From Levilactobacillus fuyuanensis (GTDB taxonomy: Bacteria; Bacillota; Bacilli; Lactobacillales; Lactobacillaceae), in assembly GCF_003946395.1 (NCBI RefSeq), contig NZ_RHNZ01000014.1:18416-82415 (forward strand): DNA of 64,000 nucleotides. The letters run 5' to 3'. The position numbers and the translations under genes are program-made. Positions 1 through 7,714 of this stretch are shown here, one piece after another (the first letter of the stretch is position 1; every line of letters starts with the position of its first letter). The notes under the pieces were generated by a model. That model did no database searches. It saw only the letters and a program-made list of their open reading frames with translations, and had not been told where the DNA came from.

Positions 1-52
1 ATTAATTCTGAAACCACTATACGTAGAATGAACTACTTTGTCAACTAGCTTG

Positions 53-107
53 ACAACCTTTTTAAAATATATATACTGGTTGGAGAAAAGTGAACAACCT
101 TTTTAAA
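53..107. repeat. 14-bp direct repeat upstream of the MerR gene
   Basis: The 14-mer ACAACCTTTTTAAA occurs at 53-66 and again at 94-107, start to start 41 bp (about four helical turns). It lies 90-145 bp before the MerR-family start codon. Such phased repeats are a plausible binding site for that regulator, but MerR proteins usually bind inverted repeats between -35 and -10, so this assignment is inference. Confidence 0.4.
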
Positions 108-197
108 TTACCTATCAAAATTGATGACCGCTTTCATTGCACTTAGACGGGCATTTATAAAAATTGAAATTTTTTCAGAAAGCAGGTGATCCTTCTC

Positions 198-641
198 ATG
201 AATGAAGACGAAACAAATTTAATTAAAAAGTTTTCGATGGAGCATATCGTGCTGGGCATTGGAAATGTAGCCGAAGCAACCGGCGTCTCGCAGAGCCAGT
301 TACGTTACTGGGAACGCAAAGGCTATATTCATAGCCAAGAGGTCGGCGATGGTAAAAATCGCAAATTTAGCTATAAAACGTTGATCCAAGTGCAGCAAAT
401 CAAAATGCTTCTGGATCAGGGGCTCACATTAGTGGCTGCGGTGAAGCAGGCACAGCATCGCAAAGATTTTTTTGATGCGCTCAGATCCTTTATGGATGGG
501 CGATTCTCCCATATTAGTATGACTGATGACGGAGACATTCAAATCAACCTTGGTCGGTTCGATCCAGAGCCAACTCAGGAGCTGGTTGCAGATCGTACTA
601 ACGGTCAGTGGCACTTTAAGCTGATTCCCGCGGTTAAATAG
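198..641 (+). CDS. MerR-family transcriptional regulator
   Basis: A 147-residue protein starting at ATG 198; the SD-like AGGTG at 184-188 gives good spacing, whereas the upstream in-frame GTG at 186 overlaps that SD. The N-terminal winged helix-turn-helix is clear at about residues 14-75, with the family signature SQLRYWERKGYI and the wing RKFSYKTL. The C-terminal third is short and lacks an obvious cysteine metal site or a large drug-binding domain, so the inducer is unknown. It resembles the small MerR regulators that in Firmicutes often sit beside efflux genes, but the following kilobase contains no gene on the same strand that would be its target. A pair of 14-bp direct repeats lies upstream and could be its operator. 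Confidence 0.85.
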   Translation: MNEDETNLIKKFSMEHIVLGIGNVAEATGVSQSQLRYWERKGYIHSQEVGDGKNRKFSYKTLIQVQQIKMLLDQGLTLVAAVKQAQHRKDFFDALRSFMDGRFSHISMTDDGDIQINLGRFDPEPTQELVADRTNGQWHFKLIPAVK

Positions 642-937
642 GGCGATTTCATTGTTAATCACCTGTAACAATGGTAATCTGAAGGTACGGGAGATTCTAC
701 ATGTCCCGGGCAGAAAAAACTTTCGATACCAATCGATCTTCTGGCTGGATTGGTGGTCAATCATGTTGTTGACGTGTTGTGAAACCAGGCTAATAACCAT
801 GAGTAATAGCGCGTTCATCTCGCGCATGGACTACGTTAACCAAAGTTGACGTAAGCAATCGTGAAACCTAAACGACGTGTTTTTTGGAAAATTGAAACTG
901 ATTTTGATTTTTCGCTCGCCCGGAACGGCTTCCGTTG

Positions 938-981
938 GCGGTCGGTCAAGTTTAGAAAGTTCTTGACCAGCCGCTTTTTTT
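938..981 (+). terminator. Intrinsic terminator with no adjacent gene
   Basis: Arms GCGGTCGGTCAAG (938-950) and CTTGACCAGCCGC (962-974) pair with two mismatches around an 11-nt loop and are followed by seven T. The nearest upstream gene stops 300 bp earlier, so it either ends a long MerR 3' tail or a small RNA. Confidence 0.7.
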
Positions 982-1013
982 GTTGCCATTTTTCCTTGGA
1001 CACGGCCGTTAAC

Positions 1014-1203
1014 GTCGCCTCCCGGGCGGTCAACTATCGGCCGGAACGCTGGCGGCGGACGTCGGAAGCCAAGGAGCGGTCTTCCAACTTGTCCTTGAGA
1101 CGCTGTGAGTCGCGTCTCAAGGACACCAATTCTCTAAGCGGTTAAAACCACCGCCAAGAGAATTCCGCCGGCTGAGCCGATAGTTGACCGCCCTCCGGCT
1201 AAT
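1014..1203 (+). repeat. Structured intergenic repeat, copy A (divergent full-length copy)
   Basis: About 190 nt beginning GTCGCCT and ending CTCCGGCTAA, the same ends and length as the copies at 4.0 and 11.1 kb. Outer arms GGGCGGTCAACTATCGGC (1024-1041) and GCCGATAGTTGACCGCCC (1176-1193) are perfectly complementary. Inside are two more hairpins: GTCCTTGAGACGC/GCGTCTCAAGGAC (1091-1103/1112-1124) and AATTCTCT...AGAGAATT (about 1128-1165). The interior sequence is mostly unlike the other copies while the fold is the same. Confidence 0.7.
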
Positions 1204-1677
1204 ACTTGTGTGTTGCCAAGTATGCGCTGGCAGTAATAAGCGGCATTGGCCTGAATTGTGCTTAGTAGGTAGATATGGGTAACTACGGATCGAGAAGGGT
1301 ACCCGGTCTAACTGCACCGTCACGGGGTTCCGTTCCTAATTGCCTCCGGTTCTGGCCCAAACGATGGTCGAAATGTGTCATCACTGGTTTAGACTTATGC
1401 CATGAAAAAATCAGTAACGATGAGTTGAGCTGACAGATTCTTCAATATCTTAGGCAATAATCGCTATTATAGAGACTGATCTCGTCTGTGAGAAATCTGT
1501 GAGAAAATGAAAGAAAAATGAAAAGAAAATTTTTATATGAAAGCCATCAGATGGGCGTTTTCATTTGTGCCATTTTGCACAGAAGAAAAAAGTTGGTCAA
1601 GATGGTTGTATTTCGTCGTCAGCGTGTTAATATAACAAAATCGCTTTAAACCAAAAACATGAAGGATGGTGTTATAC

Positions 1678-2241
1678 ATGCTGTTACGACAAGCTACTAT
1701 GGCGGACTTACCACAAATTGAATCAATCATTCGTGATGGTCGTGAATTATTGGCGGCCCAAGCAATTGATCAATGGCAGGGAGCCTACCCCAACACTGCG
1801 GTCTTAGTTGACGACATTCACCAAGGGTGGACGGTCGTGTTGGAAGAGAACAACGAAATCTTGGGAACTGCCGCAATTATTCCGGGAGAAGACCCAACGT
1901 ACAAACAGATTGAAGGTCAGTGGCTGACCAAACAGGCGCCTTACTTGGCGATTCATCGTGTAGCAGTATCCAGCCACCATCATGGTCGGGGACTTGCCGG
2001 TGAATTGTTCAGTCGGCTCTTTGAACAGATTGACCACGCGGCGGACATCGAAAGTATCCGCATTGATACGCACCCTCAAAATATGGCAATGCAACACGTG
2101 ATCAAGAAGAACGGTTTCACTGAAACTGGGATGATTGATCTTGCCGCCGTTGATATGCCTGGCACGAAGGATTTTGCCTACGAACGGGTTACCGCTAACG
2201 TTAAGCCAGAACACATGCTGCACTCAGTGACGACCAAATAA
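1678..2241 (+). CDS. GNAT-family N-acetyltransferase
   Basis: A 187-residue GCN5-type acetyltransferase. The start at ATG 1678 is chosen because AAGGATG at 1662-1668 is a well-spaced SD; the upstream ATG at 1666 lies inside that SD. The acetyl-CoA pyrophosphate-binding segment is visible as HHHGRGLAG at about residues 98-106, preceded by the strand LAIHRVAV and followed by IRIDTHPQN and the typical GF(T/S) near the C-terminal acceptor region. The substrate (small molecule, peptide or protein N-terminus) cannot be read from sequence. It is monocistronic, closed by a terminator at 2284-2325. Confidence 0.88.
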   Translation: MLLRQATMADLPQIESIIRDGRELLAAQAIDQWQGAYPNTAVLVDDIHQGWTVVLEENNEILGTAAIIPGEDPTYKQIEGQWLTKQAPYLAIHRVAVSSHHHGRGLAGELFSRLFEQIDHAADIESIRIDTHPQNMAMQHVIKKNGFTETGMIDLAAVDMPGTKDFAYERVTANVKPEHMLHSVTTK

Positions 2242-2283
2242 TTTTGTGACGTGCAGTTCCGTTAAATAAAGATGTATACAATA

Positions 2284-2325
2284 GTAGGATTGGTTCCGCT
2301 TTCATCGGGAATTGATCCTATTTTT
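2284..2325 (+). terminator. Intrinsic terminator after the GNAT gene
   Basis: TAGGATTGGTTCC pairs with GGGAATTGATCCTA around a short loop and runs into TATTTTT. Confidence 0.75.
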
Positions 2326-2415
2326 GCGTCAAAGTCAGGTTTGCCGAAAACCACCTTTTCATTCGCTCTAAACTCTGCGATAATAGGGAGTAGTCAACCA
2401 TAGGGGTGGTGCACG

Positions 2416-3315
2416 TTGGAGAAGAGTAGCTTATCGGGTGGCCGGTTCTTTCTGGTTACCGTGTTAAACGTTGTGATTACGATATTTGAATTCATTGGTG
2501 GTCTGTTATCGGGCAGTCTGTCACTGCTCTCAGACGCCTTTCACAACTTTGGCGACGCACTCTCCATAGTGTTGAGTTATGCAGCCCATAAGATTGGTGG
2601 CCGCCAGCAGACACGCACCAACACGTATGGCTATCGACGTGCAGAAATTTTGGCGGCGTTGTTGAACGCTTTAGTATTGGTGGTTGTCTGCGTCATTCTG
2701 GCGGTCGAAGCCGTTCGGCGGCTCTTTCATCCCGAGCACGTGCAGGGGACGGTCATGCTCCTGGTCGCAATCGTGAGTTTCGTGGCGAATCTTCTGTCCA
2801 CGGTGCTCCTGAATCGGGGGGCTAAGCACAATTTGAATGTGCGTGCGACGTATCTGCATTTATTGAGTGATGCACTGGCTTCGGTTGGTGTGATTGTTGG
2901 GGCCGTGATGATCACCGTGTGGCACGTGAACTGGGTTGACCCGGTGATTACGATTCTGGTGGGGATTTATATTGCTATCGAATCTTGGCCGATTGTGAAG
3001 CAGACGTTGGGCATTCTGATGGAAGCTTCACCCAATCTCGACTATGAAGCGATTGCTGCCGATATTGAGCAGTTGCCGGAGGTTGAAGGGGTTCATCATC
3101 TTCATGCGTGGCAGATTGACGAGAATAATATTGTCTTTTCGGTGCACGTCAATATGGATGATTTACCTTTGGCAGAGATCGAACCAATTTATCGGCAGAT
3201 TGAAACCTTGCTGTGTCGGAAGTATAATGTGAATCACGTGACGATTCAGGCGGAGTGCCATCGGGGAGAGCACGAAGCATTATTTTATGATCAAAATGAT
3301 TGGCGACACGAGTAA
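2416..3315 (+). CDS. czcD: Cation diffusion facilitator (zinc/cadmium efflux)
   Basis: A 299-residue CDF transporter, expected to export Zn2+ (and Cd2+/Co2+) from the cytoplasm in exchange for protons. Start is TTG 2416 behind AGGGGTGG; no better start exists. Six membrane segments occupy roughly residues 10-205. The metal site is visible as HNFGD in TM2 (about 43-47) and HLLSD in TM5 (about 148-152): the HxxxD/HxxxD pattern is the zinc-type selectivity signature. The C-terminal cytoplasmic domain carries the conserved HHLHAWQI and a His-rich TIQAECHRGEHE tail. The DtxR-type regulator gene begins 54 bp downstream, so metal-responsive co-regulation is likely although the classical DtxR partner is manganese or iron. 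Confidence 0.92.
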   Translation: MEKSSLSGGRFFLVTVLNVVITIFEFIGGLLSGSLSLLSDAFHNFGDALSIVLSYAAHKIGGRQQTRTNTYGYRRAEILAALLNALVLVVVCVILAVEAVRRLFHPEHVQGTVMLLVAIVSFVANLLSTVLLNRGAKHNLNVRATYLHLLSDALASVGVIVGAVMITVWHVNWVDPVITILVGIYIAIESWPIVKQTLGILMEASPNLDYEAIAADIEQLPEVEGVHHLHAWQIDENNIVFSVHVNMDDLPLAEIEPIYRQIETLLCRKYNVNHVTIQAECHRGEHEALFYDQNDWRHE

Positions 3316-3369
3316 CTGTGCGGCTGATGTTGTTGTATTAGGAACATAATCTAGATGAGGTGAACAGTG

Positions 3370-4017
3370 ATGACTCCGATGAAGGAGGATTATTTAAAAA
3401 TTATTTTCGAGCTGGGTGGTAAGCAAAAGAAAGTTTCCAACAAACAGATTGCTATCAGCTTGAATATTGCTGCCGGGTCCGTGACCGAAATGGTCAATAA
3501 GATGACGGCAGAGGGTTTGGCCGAGCACACGCCCTACGCGGGAATTTCCCTGACTAACCGGGGTATCCGGCTGGCCGAGGATTTGGTTCGTAAGCACCGA
3601 ATCTGGGAAGTCTTTCTCGTGGAAAAATTGGACTATGATCTGCCCGACGTTCACGCGGAGGCCGAAGTGCTGGAACACGTGACAAGTCCTAAATTAGTCA
3701 ATTCACTGGATGACATGCTGGGTCACCCCACGCATTGTCCCCACGGTGGGGTCATTCCGGATCGGTTTGGCCACTACCATGAAGACAGTCATGTGGTCTT
3801 GAATGATGCTAAGGACGGCTCGGTCGTGACCGTGGACCGGTTTATCGACAACCGGGACTTATTGACGTATCTGGGTGATTTGAAGTTGGATATCGGTGAT
3901 CAACTGCGGATCATCAAGCACGATCCATTTGAAGGCCCCGTGACCGTTCAGAACTTAACGGATGATGCGGAATTGATTGTGAGCTATAAGGCGTCCCACT
4001 ACATCTTCATTAAGTAA
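3370..4017 (+). CDS. DtxR/MntR-family metal-dependent repressor
   Basis: A 215-residue DtxR-type regulator. ATG 3370 sits 7 nt after GAGGTG; GTG 3367 directly before it is a possible alternative. Order: winged HTH (about 1-60, with NKQIAISLNIAAGSVTEMVN), dimerisation/metal domain (about 60-130, with RKHRIWEVFL, HAEAEVLEHV and the diagnostic HPTHCPHGG) and a C-terminal SH3/FeoA-like domain (about 140-215). Family members repress metal uptake or activate export when loaded with Mn2+ or Fe2+. No metal importer gene is in the window, so the regulated gene other than the adjacent CDF exporter is unknown. The long 3' gap holds a repeat and a palindromic terminator-like hairpin. Confidence 0.9.
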   Translation: MTPMKEDYLKIIFELGGKQKKVSNKQIAISLNIAAGSVTEMVNKMTAEGLAEHTPYAGISLTNRGIRLAEDLVRKHRIWEVFLVEKLDYDLPDVHAEAEVLEHVTSPKLVNSLDDMLGHPTHCPHGGVIPDRFGHYHEDSHVVLNDAKDGSVVTVDRFIDNRDLLTYLGDLKLDIGDQLRIIKHDPFEGPVTVQNLTDDAELIVSYKASHYIFIK

Positions 4018-4032
4018 ATTTGGCTGAACATT

Positions 4033-4224
4033 GTCGCCTGCGGCTGCCAGGGGTTCTGCCGCTGTGGGGAACGACTGCAGCCAAAAGGCGGGCTTCCGTC
4101 TCGGCTTGAAACCTCGCTAAAAGCGTGCGAGTTTCCAAACACGTCCCACGCTGTAAGTCCGGGCAAAAGCAACCGCCCGGACTTACACCGTCGACACGGC
4201 TGGCGCCACCCCTGACAGCCTCCG
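4033..4224 (+). repeat. Structured intergenic repeat, copy B
   Basis: 192 nt starting GTCGCCTGCGGCTGCCAGG. The ends pair (GGCTGCCAGGGGT at 4042-4054 with ACCCCTGACAGCC at 4208-4220). Interior hairpins: GAAACCTCGC/GCGAGTTTC and TGTAAGTCCGGGC/GCCCGGACTTACA. It aligns along its whole length with the copy at 11112-11303, sharing blocks such as TTGAAACCTCGC and GTGCGAGTTTCC. Confidence 0.8.
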
Positions 4225-4315
4225 TCTAGATAAATGTTTAGCCGGCAACATTTAATGATTTTGAAGTGATAATGCTACGCTTTGAACTGCAAATATTAAA
4301 TATAATGTAATTGAC

Positions 4316-4348
4316 GGGAACAATCGGTAGCTACTGGTTGCTCCTTTT
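4316..4348 (+). terminator. Palindromic terminator-like hairpin
   Basis: GGGAACAATCGGTA and its near-complement TACTGGTTGCTCC meet around GC and run into TTTTATTT. It may be the original end of the DtxR transcript, separated from the gene by the repeat. Confidence 0.55.
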
Positions 4349-4510
4349 ATTTATGACGCGTTATCGGCCAGAATGGTTGGGTTTCCCCTATACTTATTAC
4401 TAATGTAAAAATCTGGAAATCAGTCTCACTTTTTCCAGAATACATAGGAATTTCGTTTTAAGATAAAAACTTTTTAGGGATAAAAGCAACATTTGCAATC
4501 AAAGCCAGCC

Positions 4511-4577
4511 TAGTCGATGGAGGCTAGGGATGGCGCCGGCTGTGACCGCGGCAGTATCCCTGACAGCCGCAGGCGAC
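4511..4577 (-). repeat. Structured intergenic repeat, short internally deleted copy
   Basis: Read on the minus strand this 67-nt unit begins GTCGCCTGCGGCTGTCAGGG and ends in ATCCCTAGCCTCC, the two termini of the ~190-nt repeat joined with the middle missing. The outer arms (CAGGGAT/ATCCCTAG) still pair. It faces the full copy at 4033-4224. Confidence 0.7.
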
Positions 4578-4691
4578 ACTTCGTAGACCAACCAGCCAAA
4601 TTCTAAAGTATTTGCGTTATCCGGTAAGTTAGTGGTGTCAGACCCGTAGCGACTGTCGTATAATAAGTGAAAACCGGCGGGAGGGACAGAG

Positions 4692-5447
4692 ATGAGTAGC
4701 CAGAAGAAACGGGATCAATTAATTTTACATACGGCATTAACCGCTGGTCGAATCATGATTGAAAATGGATCGGAAGTCGAGCGGGTCGAAGATACTATGG
4801 AACGTATTGCCCACAACGCGGGGGCGAAAACCAGCCAGCTTTTCGTGATGATCACGGGGATTCTGATGGCCATCAATGGTGAGGTTGGCGCTCAGATCGA
4901 ACCGGTCAAGCGCCGGACGTTTGACTTGGAGAAGATCTCTGTGGTGAACGATTTGTCGCGGCAATTTGCGGTGCACAAGATCACGCTACAGGAATTTTCT
5001 AATCGATTGGGTCACTTGGACAAGTCGACCAAGTATTTTCCGTTTTGGCTCCAGCTCCTGTCGGCCGCCATGGTCAGTGGACCCTTGGAGGTCGTCTTCC
5101 GGCATAACCTCCCTGATTTCTGGATCACCTGTGTGGTAGGGGCTCTGGGCTGGTTAGTCTTCTACCTACTCAACAAATTTATTCAGATCCGTTTCCTGTC
5201 GGAATTTGCAGCAGCAGCCACGATTGGGGTGCTAGCTATCTGGTCTGTTCACCTGGGACTGGGGAATAGCGTGGATGATATTATCATTGGGAGCGTCATG
5301 CCCCTAGTGCCTGGGGTGCCAATCACCAATTCCGTGCGCGACATTCTGGCCGGTAACCTAGTCAGTGGCCCGGCACGGGGTGTGGAGGCTTTGGTCAGTG
5401 CGGCTGCAATCGGCTTTGGCATTGCCATGGTCTTACAATTTCTTTAG
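4692..5447 (+). CDS. ThrE-type threonine/serine exporter, large N-terminal component
   Basis: A 251-residue membrane protein of the DUF1212/ThrE N-terminal family, starting at ATG 4692 behind GGGAGGGA. The hydrophilic first ~110 residues contain the family hallmark ENGSEVERVEDTMERIA and a conserved cytoplasmic region; about five membrane helices follow from residue ~115, with the motif LVPGVPITNSVRD that is typical of the family. In Corynebacterium ThrE one polypeptide covers both halves; here the second half is the next gene, 12 bp downstream, so the two proteins probably form one exporter. Amino-acid specificity is inferred from the family only. Confidence 0.85.
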   Translation: MSSQKKRDQLILHTALTAGRIMIENGSEVERVEDTMERIAHNAGAKTSQLFVMITGILMAINGEVGAQIEPVKRRTFDLEKISVVNDLSRQFAVHKITLQEFSNRLGHLDKSTKYFPFWLQLLSAAMVSGPLEVVFRHNLPDFWITCVVGALGWLVFYLLNKFIQIRFLSEFAAAATIGVLAIWSVHLGLGNSVDDIIIGSVMPLVPGVPITNSVRDILAGNLVSGPARGVEALVSAAAIGFGIAMVLQFL

Positions 5448-5459
5448 GGAGGGTACCAA

Positions 5460-5909
5460 ATGTCTTTGACTGAATTTTTGATTGAGGTCGCGGGTAATTA
5501 CGTGGCGACCATCGGCTTTGGTATCCTGCTGAACATCCCTCGGCGCGCGCTGAACTATGCGGGCTGGATTGGGGTCATGGGTTACTTTGTATATAAATTT
5601 ATCGTGATCTGGGGTGGCGGCTACGTCGTCGGTAACATGATGGGGGCGGTCCTCATTGGGGTGGCCTCGCTGCAGGCTGCCCGGATCAAGAAGATGCCGA
5701 TGATTCTCTTTAATATCCCCGCGTTGGTGCCCCTGGTACCTGGGGGTCAGGCCTACCAGATGATCAAGTATTTTGCGCTGGGAGAGAACTCCACGGCGTT
5801 TGTCTTCCTAATTCAGGTCGTCATGATCTCCGGAGCGATTGCCTTTGGTTTTCTGCTATCAGAATTGGTCAACCGGGTCCAGCAACGGGTCTGGCGGCAT
5901 CGGCGATAA
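5460..5909 (+). CDS. ThrE-type exporter, small component (DUF3815/ThrE_2)
   Basis: A 149-residue protein with four to five hydrophobic helices and the motif IPALVPLVPGGQAYQ, which mirrors the LVPGVP motif of the neighbouring large component. ATG 5460 follows GGGAGGG. This is the small half of the split threonine/serine exporter family; tight spacing to the upstream gene supports an obligate two-gene operon at the cytoplasmic membrane. Confidence 0.85.
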   Translation: MSLTEFLIEVAGNYVATIGFGILLNIPRRALNYAGWIGVMGYFVYKFIVIWGGGYVVGNMMGAVLIGVASLQAARIKKMPMILFNIPALVPLVPGGQAYQMIKYFALGENSTAFVFLIQVVMISGAIAFGFLLSELVNRVQQRVWRHRR

Positions 5910-6018
5910 CCTTAAGGAAGTTTGATAATTTAAGGCAACTCTAGAAATCTAGCGGTGGGGTGGTATACTCATTGCTAGGGGTTTCCCAGAATCGGGTATG
6001 ACGAAAGGAATTTTAATC

Positions 6019-6687
6019 ATGATGTTATTTAATCGAGATCGGGATCGGCCGTGGAAGTTTACATTGACCACGGTACTTTTCCTGGTGGTGGCTTACTTTG
6101 TGAAGGCCCAGAACGCCTACGTGGACTTCTTGGATTCATCAATCATTGACGTGGTCCAGAAGAACCAGCCAGGCTGGAAAACGTTACTATACAGGGGAGT
6201 GACTAGCCTAGCAGAACCAAAATTAGCTATTATATGGGTCTTGATCCTCGCCTTCTTATTGTGGGGCTTCAAATTCAAGATTCCAGCGCTCTGGTGCTTA
6301 GCAACCTTAGCCGGTGGGGATGTTATCGCCGCTTTGGTGAAGAAGGTCATTGCGCGTCCCCGGCCATCGACCCATTTGGCCATTGACGACGGCTTTAGCT
6401 TTCCCAGTGGGCACGTCTTCGGGACATTTCTGATTATTGCGATGATCTGGGTCGTGCTCCTACCAATGATTTCGCATGCGTGGAAGGCCTGGGTGCTTCG
6501 AATCGTCCTAATTATCTGGATGGTGTTGGTTATGGTTTCTCGAGTCTACTTAAACGCGCACTTCCCAACGGATACCATTGGGGCAATCTTATTGGCTTAC
6601 TTGTGGTTACAAGTGGCAGAGGGCCTCTACATTCGGGTTGCGCCGATGATGCAGAACTGGCCACTACTCAAGAAGTCCGAAATTTAA
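6019..6687 (+). CDS. PAP2-family membrane phosphatase
   Basis: A 222-residue membrane phosphatase of the PAP2 (type 2 phosphatidic acid phosphatase) family. The start at ATG 6019 is favoured by GAAAGGAA at 6003-6010 over the upstream ATG 5998. All three catalytic motifs are present: KKVIARPRP (about 106-114), FPSGH (about 126-130) and SRVYLNAHFPTD (about 173-184), giving the two catalytic histidines and supporting aspartate. Membrane helices surround them, so the active site faces outward. Likely substrates are undecaprenyl pyrophosphate or phosphatidylglycerophosphate/phosphatidate; sequence does not decide. TATACT at 5964 could be its -10 box but no good -35 is visible. Confidence 0.9.
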   Translation: MMLFNRDRDRPWKFTLTTVLFLVVAYFVKAQNAYVDFLDSSIIDVVQKNQPGWKTLLYRGVTSLAEPKLAIIWVLILAFLLWGFKFKIPALWCLATLAGGDVIAALVKKVIARPRPSTHLAIDDGFSFPSGHVFGTFLIIAMIWVVLLPMISHAWKAWVLRIVLIIWMVLVMVSRVYLNAHFPTDTIGAILLAYLWLQVAEGLYIRVAPMMQNWPLLKKSEI

Positions 6688-6730
6688 GGGTATGAAAGTG
6701 AAGCTGAGGATAATATTCTTAGCAAAAATC

Positions 6731-6779
6731 AAAAGGTAGCTGCATCGATTCCATTTGGAATTGACGCAACTACCTTTTT
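6731..6779. terminator. Bidirectional terminator between convergent genes
   Basis: AAAAGGTAG and CTACCTTTTT flank a long imperfect stem (GATTCC/GGAATT at the tip). U-runs on both strands fit a shared terminator for the PAP2 gene and the minus-strand hydrolase. Confidence 0.8.
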
Positions 6780-6806
6780 GTCAATAATTCTTTAAATGAC
6801 TTTAAG

Positions 6807-7595
6807 TTAATTTAGCTCGTTCAGCCATTCGTTCGCCAGATCCATCCAGTGGGCAACGTGGGGCAGATCGGTTCCCGGTTTCCACGCCGTCACGTGGTTC
6901 GCAAGTGCCAAGCCATGGGGACCGTGATGGAAGATGTGAAGGTCAGTGTCTACATGATGAGCCAGGGAAGCCTGGGCGTAGCTCATTGCGTTTTGAACCG
7001 GTACCAGTGGATCGGCGGCCGTACCCCAGATGAAGGTGGGAACGTTTTGGTCATTGACCAGTTCATCGGCGGCAATACTGTCGACATCATCCGTCCAACT
7101 TGCCAACACTTGTGCGTCAGTCGGAAAGCCTAGCTTGGGCGAAATAACCGGGTAGCCCAGAATCACGGCGTTTGGCTTGACCTGTTCCGGCTGGGTGCCA
7201 GCGAGGGTGTTGATTTTGGCATCGTGCCAGAGGTCATTGAAGAGGGCAACGATGTGGCCACCCACGGAGAAGCCGGCGATAGTGATACGATCGGAATCAA
7301 TGCGCCATTCCTCAGCGTGTTGCCGGATGGTGGCGACACTTTGGGCCAACTCAACGATTGGTGCAGGCAACAGGGGATGCTTCTCTCCTGTAAAGCTGTA
7401 GCGAAGGAAGAAGGCCTGAAAGCCCCGGGCGGACCAAGCCAAGGCTAAATCCTCAGCCTGTTGCTCGGGGATGTGCGTGTAAGACCCACCGGGCACGATG
7501 ATTATGGCGGGAGCGGTCGCATTGCCGTCCTCACGCAGGTAACCTTGTAAGTAAGCCGCGGAGTCGGTGGCCAGTGACTGGGTAATAATCTTCAT
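6807..7595 (-). CDS. Alpha/beta-hydrolase (esterase/lipase-like)
   Basis: A 262-residue cytoplasmic alpha/beta-hydrolase; no signal peptide. Start ATG at 7595 is preceded on the minus strand by AGGAGGA. An oxyanion-type segment VPGGSY (about 34-39) precedes the nucleophile elbow GFSVGG with Ser110; Asp195 (GTAADPLVP) and His227 (HHGPHGLAL) complete the triad. The layout fits acetyl-esterase/BD-FAE type enzymes that deacetylate sugars or cleave small esters. It is divergent from the following acetyltransferase gene and convergent with PAP2. Natural substrate unknown. Confidence 0.88.
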   Translation of the reverse strand: MKIITQSLATDSAAYLQGYLREDGNATAPAIIIVPGGSYTHIPEQQAEDLALAWSARGFQAFFLRYSFTGEKHPLLPAPIVELAQSVATIRQHAEEWRIDSDRITIAGFSVGGHIVALFNDLWHDAKINTLAGTQPEQVKPNAVILGYPVISPKLGFPTDAQVLASWTDDVDSIAADELVNDQNVPTFIWGTAADPLVPVQNAMSYAQASLAHHVDTDLHIFHHGPHGLALANHVTAWKPGTDLPHVAHWMDLANEWLNELN

Positions 7596-7714
7596 TGCAA
7601 ATCCTCCTTGAATTAGTGAATCATGTTAAGATCATGTTAGTATAGATACTAAAAGTTATGCAGACATTATATCTAATTGTAACGCACTTTATCAAAAAAT
7701 AACGAGAGGGAGTT

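Larger units (their letters stand above)
642..1677. other. 1-kb region without a convincing gene
   Basis: This gap contains a small hairpin (CATTGTTA/TAACAATG, 650-673), a doubtful 23-codon ORF at 701-772 behind GGGAG, a strong intrinsic terminator at 938-981, a 190-nt structured repeat at 1014-1203 and an imperfect hairpin near 1539-1565. A TTGACG box at 846 with a poor -10 (TAAACG, 869) could start a short RNA ending at the 938-981 terminator. Sequence between 1204 and 1530 shows no recognisable feature. Confidence 0.6.
4018..4691. other. 674-bp intergenic region with an inverted pair of structured repeats
   Basis: Holds a full repeat copy on the plus strand (4033-4224), a terminator-like palindrome (4316-4348), a hairpin TCTGGAAA/TTTTCCAGA near 4414-4441 and a short repeat copy on the minus strand (4511-4577). 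No protein-coding potential was recognised. Confidence 0.7.

Noticed and set aside
701..772. 23-codon ORF with GGGAG SD
   Set aside because: Too short, no recognisable sequence, no neighbour; mentioned only as part of the gap description.
1117..1323. Minus-strand frame over the repeat at 1.0 kb
   Set aside because: Its sequence is one arm of the structured repeat; no coding evidence.
3316..3369. Separate operator between czcD and the DtxR gene
   Set aside because: The 54-bp gap has only the SD; no inverted repeat of DtxR type was found.
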